From an uncultured Clostridia bacterium (GTDB taxonomy: Bacteria > Bacillota > Clostridia > TANB77 > CAG-508), in contig CAQDYY010000001.1 of NCBI GenBank assembly GCA_948777935.1, forward strand, positions 186,001 through 250,000: a DNA stretch of 64,000 nucleotides. The letters run 5' to 3'. Shown here piece after piece: positions 45,566-53,856 of this stretch. Within the stretch, counting starts at the first letter, position 1; every line of letters starts with the position of its first letter. The notes beneath the pieces were generated by a model that saw only the letters and a list, made by a program, of their open reading frames with translations, had not been told where the DNA came from and did no database searches. The position numbers and the translations under genes were made by a program.

Positions 45566-45976
45566 CTATCCATTTGCACTTCCACCTGTAATCAATGCTC
45601 CACCGCCATTAGTTGCTATGCTTAATATAATTCCAGAAACTATTAGAGATAATCCTAATAGCATTGTTCCTGCACATACCCAAGCTAATGCACCTATTGA
45701 TTCGCTTCTTTTATTAGCATTGTTTGAATTCACTATCATTTTTAGTGCAATAATTACAATACTTACAAATACTAGAATTCCTCCTATTGGCATTGCTAAC
45801 TTAATTACAGCATTTTTTATATTTTCTGTTGCTTGATTAACTTCTGCTGTACTAATACTACCTTGAGCTGCAAATACTTTTGCTGGTAATAACATTAAAG
45901 TTGTTGGTAGTATCCAAATTTTATTTTTTATTTTATAGTACATTCTTTTTAATTTTTCTTTTTTGATTTTTTTCAT
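45566..45976 (-). CDS. VirB2/TrbC-like subunit with signal peptide
   Basis: A 136-aa protein with an N-terminal signal (IWILPTTLMLLPAKVFAAQG) and two membrane helices in the mature part (KLAMPIGGILVFVSIVIIALKMIV; IGALAWVCAGTMLLGLSLIVSGIIL). Layout and position before PrgI match VirB2/CD1108-type subunits. Confidence 0.7.
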   Translation of the reverse strand: MKKIKKEKLKRMYYKIKNKIWILPTTLMLLPAKVFAAQGSISTAEVNQATENIKNAVIKLAMPIGGILVFVSIVIIALKMIVNSNNANKRSESIGALAWVCAGTMLLGLSLIVSGIILSIATNGGGALITGGSANG

Positions 45977-46041
45977 ATCTCATAACCTCCTAGTTTTTAA
46001 TACATTTTGGCTATGGTATATATCACTTTCTTCAGTCAAAT

Positions 46042-46293
46042 TTAAAACATATTAAACAATATTGGTATTGCTAATATAATAATGATTAAAACTAAAGATA
46101 TTATAAAATTCTTTATTCCAAACTTTATTGCTTTTTCAGATTTCTTTTTGGCTCCGAATAACCATATTAATAGACTAAATATAATCCATATTGCTAAAAG
46201 AATAATCGTTATTGTGAATCCTATTCTCATAACATTTTGAAACATTATATCTAATCCACCTGTTAAATTTTCTATGTTATATGTTGGTATCAT
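46042..46293 (-). CDS. Small two-helix membrane protein of the T4SS (83 aa)
   Basis: Two hydrophobic helices (IGFTITIILLAIWIIFSLLIWLF-type and IISLVLIIIILAIPILF) separated by a Lys-rich loop; a second VirB2-like subunit is likely. First gene of the secretion module. Confidence 0.6.
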   Translation of the reverse strand: MIPTYNIENLTGGLDIMFQNVMRIGFTITIILLAIWIIFSLLIWLFGAKKKSEKAIKFGIKNFIISLVLIIIILAIPILFNMF

Positions 46294-46330
46294 CTGCTAC
46301 CTCCCACTTTTTAAGTAAAAAATAAAAGAC

Positions 46331-47074
46331 TTAGACTTTCTCTAAATCTCTAATTAAACTTATATAATAATACTCAAAAAAATTATTAATTTCTTTTATT
46401 GTTCCTTTATATTCTACTTCTTTGCTTTTACAATTATCATAAAGAAATATTAAATTTTCTCTTTTTGCTTTTGTTAATAGTTGTCTTTTGTTACTTATAA
46501 ATAGCTCTTTTAAAGCATATATAATTATCTTTAGTTTCTCTATGTTTTCTTCTCTAAATATTTTTAATAAATCTTCTGTATAATCTAATTCTAATTTTTC
46601 TAATAAGTTCCAAAAATTAGTTTCTTCATCTTTAGTAAATTTCTCTGGATTTTGCTTTTCCTTTTTTATAATATAATTAAAGAATCTATCTATCTTATTA
46701 TTTATATTATTATATTGTCCTATTTGAGACATACTCTCTGTATTTTTTATCGAATAGGGGTATGTCATTTTTGTAGTATAGGGTGTGTCATTTGGATAAA
46801 TTCTTCTTTGTATAATTTCATTCTTATCATTTCTAATAATCTCTACACATACAAAATTCAGTTTATTAAGATGAGATATCCAATTTGATATTGTATGTGG
46901 TTGTGCATTAAATAATTCTGCTAGATATGTATTTGATGCAAAACAATAACCTTCTTTATTTGCTAATATTGTAATTACTGCATATAGTAATTTTTCATTT
47001 GCTTTTAAATCTTCATTAAATAAAATTGTTGAAGGTATTACTGCATAATATCCAATTTTATTTTCTTCGTTCAC
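46331..47074 (-). CDS. Replication-initiator-like protein with helix-turn-helix
   Basis: About 247 aa from a GTG at 47074, preceded by GGAGGTGAATT. The N-terminal part (IGYYAVIPSTILFNEDLKANEKLLYAVITILANKEG, then LAELFNAQPHTISNWISHL) is the winged-helix domain of RepA_N/DnaD-type initiators and ICE helix-turn-helix proteins. The open frame extends to 47221, but that part contains a terminator hairpin and overlaps parB, so I prefer the internal start. Next to parAB it suggests a replicating ICE or plasmid. Confidence 0.65.
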   Translation of the reverse strand: MNEENKIGYYAVIPSTILFNEDLKANEKLLYAVITILANKEGYCFASNTYLAELFNAQPHTISNWISHLNKLNFVCVEIIRNDKNEIIQRRIYPNDTPYTTKMTYPYSIKNTESMSQIGQYNNINNKIDRFFNYIIKKEKQNPEKFTKDEETNFWNLLEKLELDYTEDLLKIFREENIEKLKIIIYALKELFISNKRQLLTKAKRENLIFLYDNCKSKEVEYKGTIKEINNFFEYYYISLIRDLEKV

Positions 47075-47093
47075 ATATATTAATTCACCTCCA

Positions 47094-47119
47094 TAAAAAA
47101 TAAGCCACTGGGGCTTATT
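47094..47119 (-). terminator. Terminator behind parAB
   Basis: AATAAGCC/GGCTTATT stem plus TTTTTT on the minus strand, 60 bases after the parB stop. Confidence 0.7.
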
Positions 47120-47181
47120 AAAATGTGTAAATTTATATTTCCTGTATAATTTATACATTTGACTTTGATGCATAAATTGTA

Positions 47182-48132
47182 TCATCTTATTTTTGTTGCT
47201 TTTTGTTTCCACTCTTTGCAAAAAATTTCTAACAATTCCATAATCTTGTTATCAATTTGTTCATTTGAATAATCACTAGGAAAATAATGTCTAATTTTAT
47301 CATAAGAAGTTTTAAATTGTTCTTTTTGATTTGGTTTCTCTTCTTGCATTATTTCTTCTATCCTTTCAGCTGTTAATTCCTTGTTTTCATCAAGCTTTCT
47401 TAATAATTTTGCTTGACCTAAAGTGGCTGTAGCTTCATTATATTTAAAACTTTCATATAATAGTTTTTGATTTTCCTTACTTATATAAGAAATTTCGACT
47501 GCTGGTCTTATTGCCATTCCTTCCTTTTCTTTATCTACTAATTCTAATAATTCAGGTATTAGTTCTGTTAATCTGACATAGCGTTGAATGGTTCTAGCAC
47601 TTTCTCCAACTTCTTGTCCTACAAGTTCTGCTGAAAGTATTTTTTCTAGCTTCTCGACCAGTGGGCGAGAAGTATCTTCTCCTTTCTTTCCTTGATGTTT
47701 TATTGCATCTAGTTTCATTTTATATGCAAATGCTTTTTCTGATGCTAATAAACTTAATCTTTGATTTAAATTAGTATCAACCATTAAAATGGTTGCCTCA
47801 TCATCAGTTAATTGCATAATTATACAAGGAATTTTTTCTAAACCAGCTAAATGAGCTGCATGTTTTCTTCTATGTCCAGCTATCATACAATAACTTCCAT
47901 CATCTTCTTTTCGTACTATCGCTGGCATTATTACTCCACGAGCATTAATACTTTCAACTAAATCATCCATATGTTCATCATCTAACACCTTAAATGGATG
48001 ATTAGGAAAATCTTTTATTATATTTAGTGGAAGCTCTGACATTTGTATTATTTTAGGATTATCTCTTTCTACCTGTGTTGTAAATAAATTATCTAGTGAA
48101 GGAAGATTCATTTTAAGATTTTTGTCTTTCAT
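47182..48132 (-). CDS. parB: ParB-family partition protein
   Basis: A 316-aa protein: N-terminal ParB/Srx domain with HPFKVLDDEHMDDLVESI, YCMIAGHRRKHAAHLAG (GHRR motif) and a central helix-turn-helix (VGESARTIQRYVRLTELIPEL). It binds parS sites and hydrolyses CTP in known members. Overlaps parA by 20 bases. Confidence 0.92.
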   Translation of the reverse strand: MKDKNLKMNLPSLDNLFTTQVERDNPKIIQMSELPLNIIKDFPNHPFKVLDDEHMDDLVESINARGVIMPAIVRKEDDGSYCMIAGHRRKHAAHLAGLEKIPCIIMQLTDDEATILMVDTNLNQRLSLLASEKAFAYKMKLDAIKHQGKKGEDTSRPLVEKLEKILSAELVGQEVGESARTIQRYVRLTELIPELLELVDKEKEGMAIRPAVEISYISKENQKLLYESFKYNEATATLGQAKLLRKLDENKELTAERIEEIMQEEKPNQKEQFKTSYDKIRHYFPSDYSNEQIDNKIMELLEIFCKEWKQKATKIR

Positions 48133-48913
48133 CTTTTAAAACCTCCTCTACTAAATTTTCATAAGCTTTTGCAACTGTTCCTTTTTTATCATATTCAAAT
48201 ATACTTTTTCCTTTAATAGACGCTTCAGCTGTTTTTATTGCTAAAGGTATTTCTGTATCATAAATCTTTACATATTTTCCATAGTTTTTATCTAATTCTT
48301 GCCTAATATTTTTTGAAAGATTTGCTCTTCTATCTACTAAAGTTAACAATATTCCTTTAATTTTTAAATCTGGATTTATTGTTCTTCTAACTTTTGAAAC
48401 AGTTTCAAATAAGTATGTCATTCCTCTCATTGCAAGGTACTGGCTTTGAACTGGAATAATTATTTCATTACTGCATGCTAGACAATTTATAGGAATTAAT
48501 CCTAATGAAGGCATACAGTCAATTAGTATATAATCATACTTATCTTTTACCTTATTCAAACAGTTTTTTAATATAAACTCTCTAGTCATAGCATTTCCTA
48601 AAGAAACTTCTATTGCAGAAAGACTTATATCAGAAGGGATAAGGTCAATCTTTTCTTCGTGATGTAAAATAGCATCATTAATGTTAATTTCCTCATCCAT
48701 TATTTCAGCATACATTAAATTTGCAAGTGTTATTGGCATATCTTCTTGCCTATAATATCCTAATGAAGTTGTTAAATTTCCCTGTGGATCTGCATCAACT
48801 AACAACACTTTTTTATTCTCTTTCGCAAGAGCTACTCCAATAGAGAGTGTGGTTGTTGTTTTACCAACTCCACCTTTTTGATTTGCAATCGCAATAATCT
48901 TTGTACTTTTCAT
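48113..48913 (-). CDS. parA: ParA-family partition ATPase
   Basis: A 266-aa protein with the deviant Walker A KGGVGKTTTT at residues 13-22, VLLVDADPQGNLTTSL and YILIDCMPSLG. It drives partition of the element with ParB. AGGAGGAATAT before ATG. The 970-base intergenic region upstream holds repeats that may be the centromere or origin. Confidence 0.95.
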   Translation of the reverse strand: MKSTKIIAIANQKGGVGKTTTTLSIGVALAKENKKVLLVDADPQGNLTTSLGYYRQEDMPITLANLMYAEIMDEEININDAILHHEEKIDLIPSDISLSAIEVSLGNAMTREFILKNCLNKVKDKYDYILIDCMPSLGLIPINCLACSNEIIIPVQSQYLAMRGMTYLFETVSKVRRTINPDLKIKGILLTLVDRRANLSKNIRQELDKNYGKYVKIYDTEIPLAIKTAEASIKGKSIFEYDKKGTVAKAYENLVEEVLKDERQKS

Positions 48914-49080
48914 ATATTCCTCCTTTTGGGAGATACGAAAATAATTAAGATTTTATTACAATTCGTTTTATATGTTAGATATTATTTCAATAATTATATT
49001 TAATTGAAAGCATTAATAATGTAATGATAATATAAGAATTTAGAAATAAATAATTTGAACTTATTGCACAGGGGGGCTTT

Positions 49081-49151
49081 TATTATCAAAGTTTTGTGCA
49101 AATAAGAATAGGATCAAAAATAGAACTATACGAATATAGTCCTACTCTTGA
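49081..49151. repeat. Hairpin repeat, copy A
   Basis: Shares TATCAAAGTTTTGTGCAAAT and the following 50 bases with copy B. Contains the palindrome ACTATACGAATATAGT between AAGAATAGGA and TCCTACTCTT arms. Confidence 0.75.
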
Positions 49152-49291
49152 AATTCTGCTATTCCTTGCCATTACGCCTATTTCAGCTTATTATTAACAA
49201 CTTCTACGCTAACGCTTTGCATTAGGTTACTGTAATTGCTCATTCTTCGCAAACAGTAACTAAAAACTATACTACTTTTTAATTAAATCGC

Positions 49292-49672
49292 CTTAAAATC
49301 GATTCTGGAGCTTCATTATTTTTGATTATTCCTGGTTGGATTTTTTTTGATTATTGTAACCTCATAAATTTAAAAAATTTATATAACTTTAGATTATTTT
49401 ATCAGAATTTCCTAAATCCTTATATTTCAATATTTTGCTTGATTTTATAGACAACAAAACTATATGTCTATTTTATAAAAACGGCTTAAAATCGATTCTC
49501 GTGGCTCGTTTTTTAGCCATTTTTCAGCACATTACATATTCTTACTAAAAATCAGCATTTTACTAAAATTATATTATAAAGATTAGATTTTGTTATATGC
49601 TCATCAAATTTAAAACATGTAACTTGCCCAATAAAATATAAAAATGTCTTAAATTTGATTTTAGAGCTTCAT
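49292..49672. repeat. Three imperfect 25-base repeats
   Basis: Core elements at 49292-49315, 49483-49510 and 49646-49672 share CTTAAAATCGATTCT and GAGCTTC/GGCTCG-like ends; spacing about 191 and 163 bases. Iteron- or parS-like arrangement upstream of parAB. Confidence 0.5.
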
Positions 49673-49883
49673 AATATAAAAATATTATTGCAGATCAATA
49701 ATCTAAATTTATATAATAATTATACAAAAAATTATAAGATTATAATGTAAAAATCTACTTATAACAAATGTTCGTTTTTTAAATTTTATAAAAATAACTT
49801 TGCACAAAATGCAAATACAATTAGTAAAAAATATATGAAAAATCTTTTATTATAGACATTATTTATACTAAACTCCTTCTATT

Positions 49884-51074
49884 TTAATTTTCAATAAGCC
49901 ATCTTGCTATATCGTATATTTGTATACCTTCATATTGATAATTTTCATGTTTTGTTCGAGCTATTATTACTTTAGGATACGCATCCTTTATTTGTAATAA
50001 TGGATTTACTTCTCTTTTTAGAGTTTCTTCATATTCTATATTATCAGAAACTTGTATATAAATTTTTTCATTTCTTTTTACTGCTATAAAATCTACTTCC
50101 TTATTATATAATATTCCTGTATATACTTCATATCCTCGTCTTAATAGTTCAATTGCAACAATATTTTCATAGACTCTACCATAGTCTAAAGATTTTGTAC
50201 CCAAACGAGAATATCTAAATGCATGATCAGACAAATAATACTTTTCGTCACTATTTAAATATTTTTTGCCTTTTATATCATATCTGCTGATTTTATAAAA
50301 AGCAAATGCCTCACATAAATATTCAATATAGTTTCCAACTGTTTTATGATTAGTTTCTAAATTGATAGTATTTAATGAATTAGCAACATTCCTTATAGAA
50401 GTTCTATTAGATATATTATCCATCAAAAAGTCATTTAATGAACTCATTAATTTTTCATCTTTTATTTTATTTCTTGCAAAAATATCTCTAACTATTAATG
50501 TATTATATATATTATTTAAGTAATCATATTTTTCTTCTATAGAATTATATAGATATGAACCAGACATTCCACCTTCCATCACATAGCTATTAAATGCAGT
50601 ATCTATATCACTACATTCAAAATAATCGAGATATTCTTTAAAAGAGAATGGATAAACTTCAATTTCAAATGTTCTTCCAGTAAATAATGTGGATAGATCA
50701 CTACTTAATAAAAATGCATTAGAACCAGTTATATATATATCATATTTTTCTTCTGCATGTAGACTGTTTATTGTTTTTTCAAATCCTTCACACATTTGTA
50801 CTTCATCAATCAATACAAAATTATTCATTCCTTTTTTATATCTTTGACCTATATAGTCATTTAATTTGTGATATTCATTTAAGTTCTCAAAATCCAATGA
50901 GTTGTAATTTATATCTATTATATTGTAATTTTTTACATTGCTTACTATATATTCTTTAAAAAGCTCTAATAATTTAGATTTTCCACTTCTTCTTACTCCA
51001 GTAATAACTTTTATGTCTGGAGTTCCCATTACATCTATTAATGTATTAAGATAGTTTCTCTTTATTAATTTCAT
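49884..51074 (-). CDS. AAA-type ATPase with DUF4143 domain
   Basis: 396 aa from ATG at 51074 (GAGGTGAAAAGT before it; a longer frame to 51122 exists). Walker A ITGVRRSGKSKLLELF, Walker B FVLIDEVQMC, sensor ITGSNAFLLSSDL, GRTFEIEVYPFSFKEY, then the C-terminal DUF4143/nuclease-like region (LLRRGYEVYTGILYNKEVDFIAVK, with the D-F-I-A-V-K strand of PD-(D/E)XK folds). Widespread in bacteria; function unclear, sometimes linked to defence islands. Flanked by copies A and B of the hairpin repeat. Confidence 0.85.
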   Translation of the reverse strand: MKLIKRNYLNTLIDVMGTPDIKVITGVRRSGKSKLLELFKEYIVSNVKNYNIIDINYNSLDFENLNEYHKLNDYIGQRYKKGMNNFVLIDEVQMCEGFEKTINSLHAEEKYDIYITGSNAFLLSSDLSTLFTGRTFEIEVYPFSFKEYLDYFECSDIDTAFNSYVMEGGMSGSYLYNSIEEKYDYLNNIYNTLIVRDIFARNKIKDEKLMSSLNDFLMDNISNRTSIRNVANSLNTINLETNHKTVGNYIEYLCEAFAFYKISRYDIKGKKYLNSDEKYYLSDHAFRYSRLGTKSLDYGRVYENIVAIELLRRGYEVYTGILYNKEVDFIAVKRNEKIYIQVSDNIEYEETLKREVNPLLQIKDAYPKVIIARTKHENYQYEGIQIYDIARWLIEN

Positions 51075-51241
51075 ACTTTTCACCTCAAAAAATATTATAG
51101 CATACCAATTCCCAAAAATCAAATATTTTTAAAAATGGGAAGTGACAATATTATTATAAACTAAATTCAAATTAGTATGCTAATATGTATAAAAAATCGA
51201 AAAAATTATACATATTTTTAAAACATGTATAATTTTGGTGT

Positions 51242-51312
51242 CTATATCAAAGTTTTGTGCAAATAAGAATAGAATCAAAAATAGAACTATACGAATATAG
51301 TCCTACTCTTGA
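51242..51312. repeat. Hairpin repeat, copy B
   Basis: Nearly identical to copy A (one visible substitution in the left arm) across about 68 bases, same orientation. Confidence 0.75.
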
Positions 51313-51353
51313 TTATCCTCCTATATTATTAAAGAATAATTTTTAGAATTACT

Positions 51354-51542
51354 TTAAAATATGTTTCTTGTTTTTTCCATCTTTAAAGTATAAAATTGAG
51401 GATACTCACCTTCTCCAACAGCTCTTTCAACAGCAGGAAGCATCTCTTCAGCCACAGCATGGATAAAAGCTTTCATAAATGCTATTGAAATAATAATAAT
51501 AACTGCAGTACATGTGAACAAAATTATAGTAGGTAAATTCAT
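51354..51542 (-). CDS. Small single-pass membrane protein (62 aa)
   Basis: N-terminal helix (IILFTCTAVIIIISIAFMKAFI), then an acidic amphipathic tail with GEGEYPQFYTLKMEK. Preceded by TTAGGAGGAGTCGAT. Between repeat copy B and the ToxN gene; function unknown. Confidence 0.5.
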   Translation of the reverse strand: MNLPTIILFTCTAVIIIISIAFMKAFIHAVAEEMLPAVERAVGEGEYPQFYTLKMEKTRNIF

Positions 51543-51658
51543 ATCGACTCCTCCTAACTTTTAACAAACGATTGTTTATAGTTACATTAAAAATAAGGTC
51601 TTTGCCTTAAATTTACCACATTATAGCATACTTTATGTTGATTGTAAATGAAAATTTC

Positions 51659-52180
51659 TTATTTTCCTTTATTCCATTCCTTTAATTTTTCCTCTAGCAG
51701 TTTAAAATTAACTGTATTTTTTATATAGCCTATATCAATATTTTTAGTCTTTTGATTATAAACTGTTTTTGCATATTTTATAATCTTATTACTATTGTTA
51801 TTTATGTATCTTAACTCTCCAAGTATTAATTCTTTATATTTTGAATCAGTTTCGTTTGATACCATATATGGCTCTAGTTCTGTTATTGGAACAGGAATCA
51901 TATTATTTATTCTTAAAGTCCCATATAAACGATTACTTTCATGAATTCTTATTATAGTCTTAGTATCTTTTCTTATAATATTTTTATCAATATCTAAATA
52001 ATCTGACTTTTTAGGCGAAGACATTGGAATATAATAATTGAATTCATTTACAGTTAAAACAACTCCTAAATATTTTCTTTCATGAGTCCTTATTTCCTCT
52101 TTATTATCATAAATTTTATTATCAAATTGTCTTAAATAATTTATGTATTTATCACTTACACTATATAAATTTAATTTCAT
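51659..52180 (-). CDS. toxN: ToxN-family type III toxin endoribonuclease
   Basis: 173 aa from ATG at 52180 (GGAGGACCAA before it). ToxN/AbiQ features: MKLNLYSVSDKYINYLRQFD at the start, YLGVVLTVNEFNYYIPMSSPKK (the conserved P-x-x-S-P-K-K), a central RINNMIPVP, and a long C-terminal helix ending LLEEKLKEWNK. These enzymes cut RNA and are inhibited by ToxI RNA pseudoknots; many give phage abortive infection. A longer frame reaches 52252 but would run through the ToxI terminator. Confidence 0.9.
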   Translation of the reverse strand: MKLNLYSVSDKYINYLRQFDNKIYDNKEEIRTHERKYLGVVLTVNEFNYYIPMSSPKKSDYLDIDKNIIRKDTKTIIRIHESNRLYGTLRINNMIPVPITELEPYMVSNETDSKYKELILGELRYINNNSNKIIKYAKTVYNQKTKNIDIGYIKNTVNFKLLEEKLKEWNKGK

Positions 52181-52195
52181 TTGGTCCTCCTTGTA

Positions 52196-52235
52196 CAAAA
52201 ATAAGAGAAGGATATCACTTAAGATACCTTCTCTT
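52196..52235 (-). terminator. Terminator between ToxI and toxN
   Basis: AAGAGAAGGTATC pairs with GATATCCTTCTCTT, followed by ATTTTTG. In type III systems this leaky terminator sets the RNA:toxin ratio. Confidence 0.85.
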
Positions 52236-52241
52236 GATTTT

Positions 52242-52361
52242 AACTTTCTCATTTTAAAGGCTGTGAAACACCCGATTTATAACTTTCTCATTTAAAGGTT
52301 GTGAAACACCCGATTTATAACTTTCTCATTTTTTTAATGGTAGTGAAACACCACGATTTTC
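52242..52361 (-). ncRNA. toxI: ToxI antitoxin RNA, three tandem repeats
   Basis: Minus-strand repeats of 38-43 bases: 52319-52361 (divergent first unit), 52281-52318 and 52242-52280. The last two differ at very few positions. Each unit contains GGTGTTTCACAACCTTTAAA-like sequence, matching the pseudoknot-forming layout of known ToxI (GGTG...ACCTTTAA). The array is preceded by a consensus promoter and followed by a terminator and toxN. Confidence 0.88.
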
Positions 52362-52369
52362 TTATATTT

Positions 52370-52399
52370 ATTATACTATTTTCTTGCCAGAACTGTCAA
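52370..52399 (-). promoter_or_regulatory. Consensus promoter of toxIN
   Basis: TTGACA, 18-base spacer, TATAAT on the minus strand: perfect -35 and -10 hexamers, about 8 bases before the first ToxI unit. Confidence 0.85.
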
Positions 52400-52518
52400 G
52401 TAAAATATATACAATAAATATAGTATATTTTATGTGTTTTTTATTAAAATATTATACAATATTACAAAAAATTGAATTTATTTAAAGTTTTCGGAATAAA
52501 TGGCAAATTTTATTGTGT

Positions 52519-52558
52519 CTATTATCAAAGTCTTGTGCAAATAGGGATAGGATCAAAA
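52519..52558. repeat. Hairpin repeat, partial copy C
   Basis: Shares GTGTCTAT with copy B and TATCAAAG, TTGTGCAAATA and GGATCAAAA with copies A and B, then diverges exactly where the stop codon of the small Cys protein begins. Confidence 0.6.
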
Positions 52559-52723
52559 TTAATGTCCACATTTATTGTTTTGCAAATATTTTTCATATTC
52601 ATCTTTTACAAAGATTTTACTTCTATTACAATTAGGTTCTAGCAATAAACAATGATTACTACACCCTCTACATATTTTGTTTTTTAAATATTCTTTAAAT
52701 TCATTATTTGATAAACAGTCCAT
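52559..52723 (-). CDS. Small cysteine-rich protein (54 aa)
   Basis: Begins MDCLSNNEFKEYLKNKICRG and contains CRGCSNHC and ...PNC..., five to six Cys in all plus His: a probable zinc-binding microprotein. GGAGAATATTTTAAT before ATG. Located between toxIN and the O-acetylation genes. Function unknown. Confidence 0.5.
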   Translation of the reverse strand: MDCLSNNEFKEYLKNKICRGCSNHCLLLEPNCNRSKIFVKDEYEKYLQNNKCGH

Positions 52724-52754
52724 ATTAAAATATTCTCCTTTTTAAACTCTTGTA

Positions 52755-53843
52755 TTATTTTAGTGATGTACTATTATTAATCAATAGTGTACTATAAGCA
52801 AATAGTATATCTTTATTCTTGAATTCTACATAATCACCTAAGATTCTTGGTGATATATATCTTGTATCAATTACTGTTATTTTGCTATATGCTTCTACTA
52901 ACAATGGAATTAAACTACTACCATAAGAATCTCTAAAAACAATTAGTTCTTTATCTGTATTTGAATTTGGGTTCTCTATTGTTAATAATGGCGTTGCACC
53001 TGATAAATAAACATCATATTTGTCTAAAGAATTTATCTTTTCCATATCATATATTGGTGTAGTTTTGTGTGTTTCATAGTTATACACAATACAGCTTTCT
53101 ATTATGTTATTGGTAAGTACTCGTATTTCATCATTTTGTATTTGTATTGGAAATTGTCCTGCATATACTCCTTTAAAATCTACCACTGTTTTTTCTTCAT
53201 ATTCGCTATCTACTTTGATACCAATACTATTTGCAATTCTATTTACAACATTTTGCAAGCTTTCTTGTTTCCAGTGTGAATCTGTAGCATAATAGCAAGA
53301 CAAATCTAAACAATCAAATATATTAATATATGTTGCCCATTTTAGGTTATTATCCATTACATTTTGTAATTTGTTATAATCCAATTTTAAGTTATTACTA
53401 TTTACAAAATAGTTTTTATCTAGAACTATAGTATAGTAAATCTTATTTGTTTCATCTAAATATCTAGTATTAATATCATTCATTTTGTTTGTTATATTTA
53501 CTACAGATTTTTCATTTAAAGGATATATTTGCTCAATTAACTTATTATCATATTTATAGATATTGTTACTATCTTGTTTTTTTAGTAATTGTATTTCAAA
53601 ATTTGTTTTTAAGCCTCTAAATGTCTCTCTTCCTATAAATTGATCCATTGTATATTTATCAATGTTTTCAAAAAATGTACCATTTAGTAAAGTTGCAATT
53701 GAAAAATCAGGAAACTGCTGCAGTTTTCTTCGTTCTGATAGTGAAATTTTTGTATCTGTTTTTATTAAATTTATAATTAACATTATAATGATAGTAAACA
53801 TGAAAGATATTGTAATTGTTATATTTTTTACTTTATCACTCAT
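52755..53843 (-). CDS. DHHW/AlgJ-like SGNH-type protein
   Basis: A 362-aa membrane-anchored protein: one N-terminal helix, then an extracytoplasmic domain. YYATDSHWKQESL carries the D-S-H-W motif (DHHW-type), and LIVFRDSYGSSLIPLL supplies the catalytic Ser region. It transfers acetyl groups delivered by the MBOAT partner to a surface polysaccharide in known systems. 13 bases after the MBOAT gene. Confidence 0.8.
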   Translation of the reverse strand: MSDKVKNITITISFMFTIIIMLIINLIKTDTKISLSERRKLQQFPDFSIATLLNGTFFENIDKYTMDQFIGRETFRGLKTNFEIQLLKKQDSNNIYKYDNKLIEQIYPLNEKSVVNITNKMNDINTRYLDETNKIYYTIVLDKNYFVNSNNLKLDYNKLQNVMDNNLKWATYINIFDCLDLSCYYATDSHWKQESLQNVVNRIANSIGIKVDSEYEEKTVVDFKGVYAGQFPIQIQNDEIRVLTNNIIESCIVYNYETHKTTPIYDMEKINSLDKYDVYLSGATPLLTIENPNSNTDKELIVFRDSYGSSLIPLLVEAYSKITVIDTRYISPRILGDYVEFKNKDILFAYSTLLINNSTSLK

Positions 53844-53856
53844 TTAAGCCCTCCTA

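Larger units (their letters stand above)
48914..49883. other. Long intergenic region with repeats (possible origin, parS or oriT)
   Basis: No gene seen in 970 bases. It contains hairpin repeat copy A (49081-49151), a perfect GTTACTGT/ACAGTAAC inverted repeat (49226-49260), and three imperfect copies of a 25-base element at 49292, 49483 and 49646 with the core CTTAAAATCGATTCT. Very AT-rich stretches lie between. Position beside parA and the rep-like gene makes it a candidate control region. Confidence 0.5.

Noticed and set aside
46331..47221. Longer form of the rep-like gene starting inside parB
   Set aside because: The extra N-terminal part spans an intrinsic terminator and overlaps parB; the GTG at 47074 has a better ribosome site.
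52242..52361. Tandem repeats of 38-39 bases suggested a short CRISPR array
   Set aside because: The units are contiguous without spacers, and promoter, terminator and ToxN follow; they are ToxI repeats.
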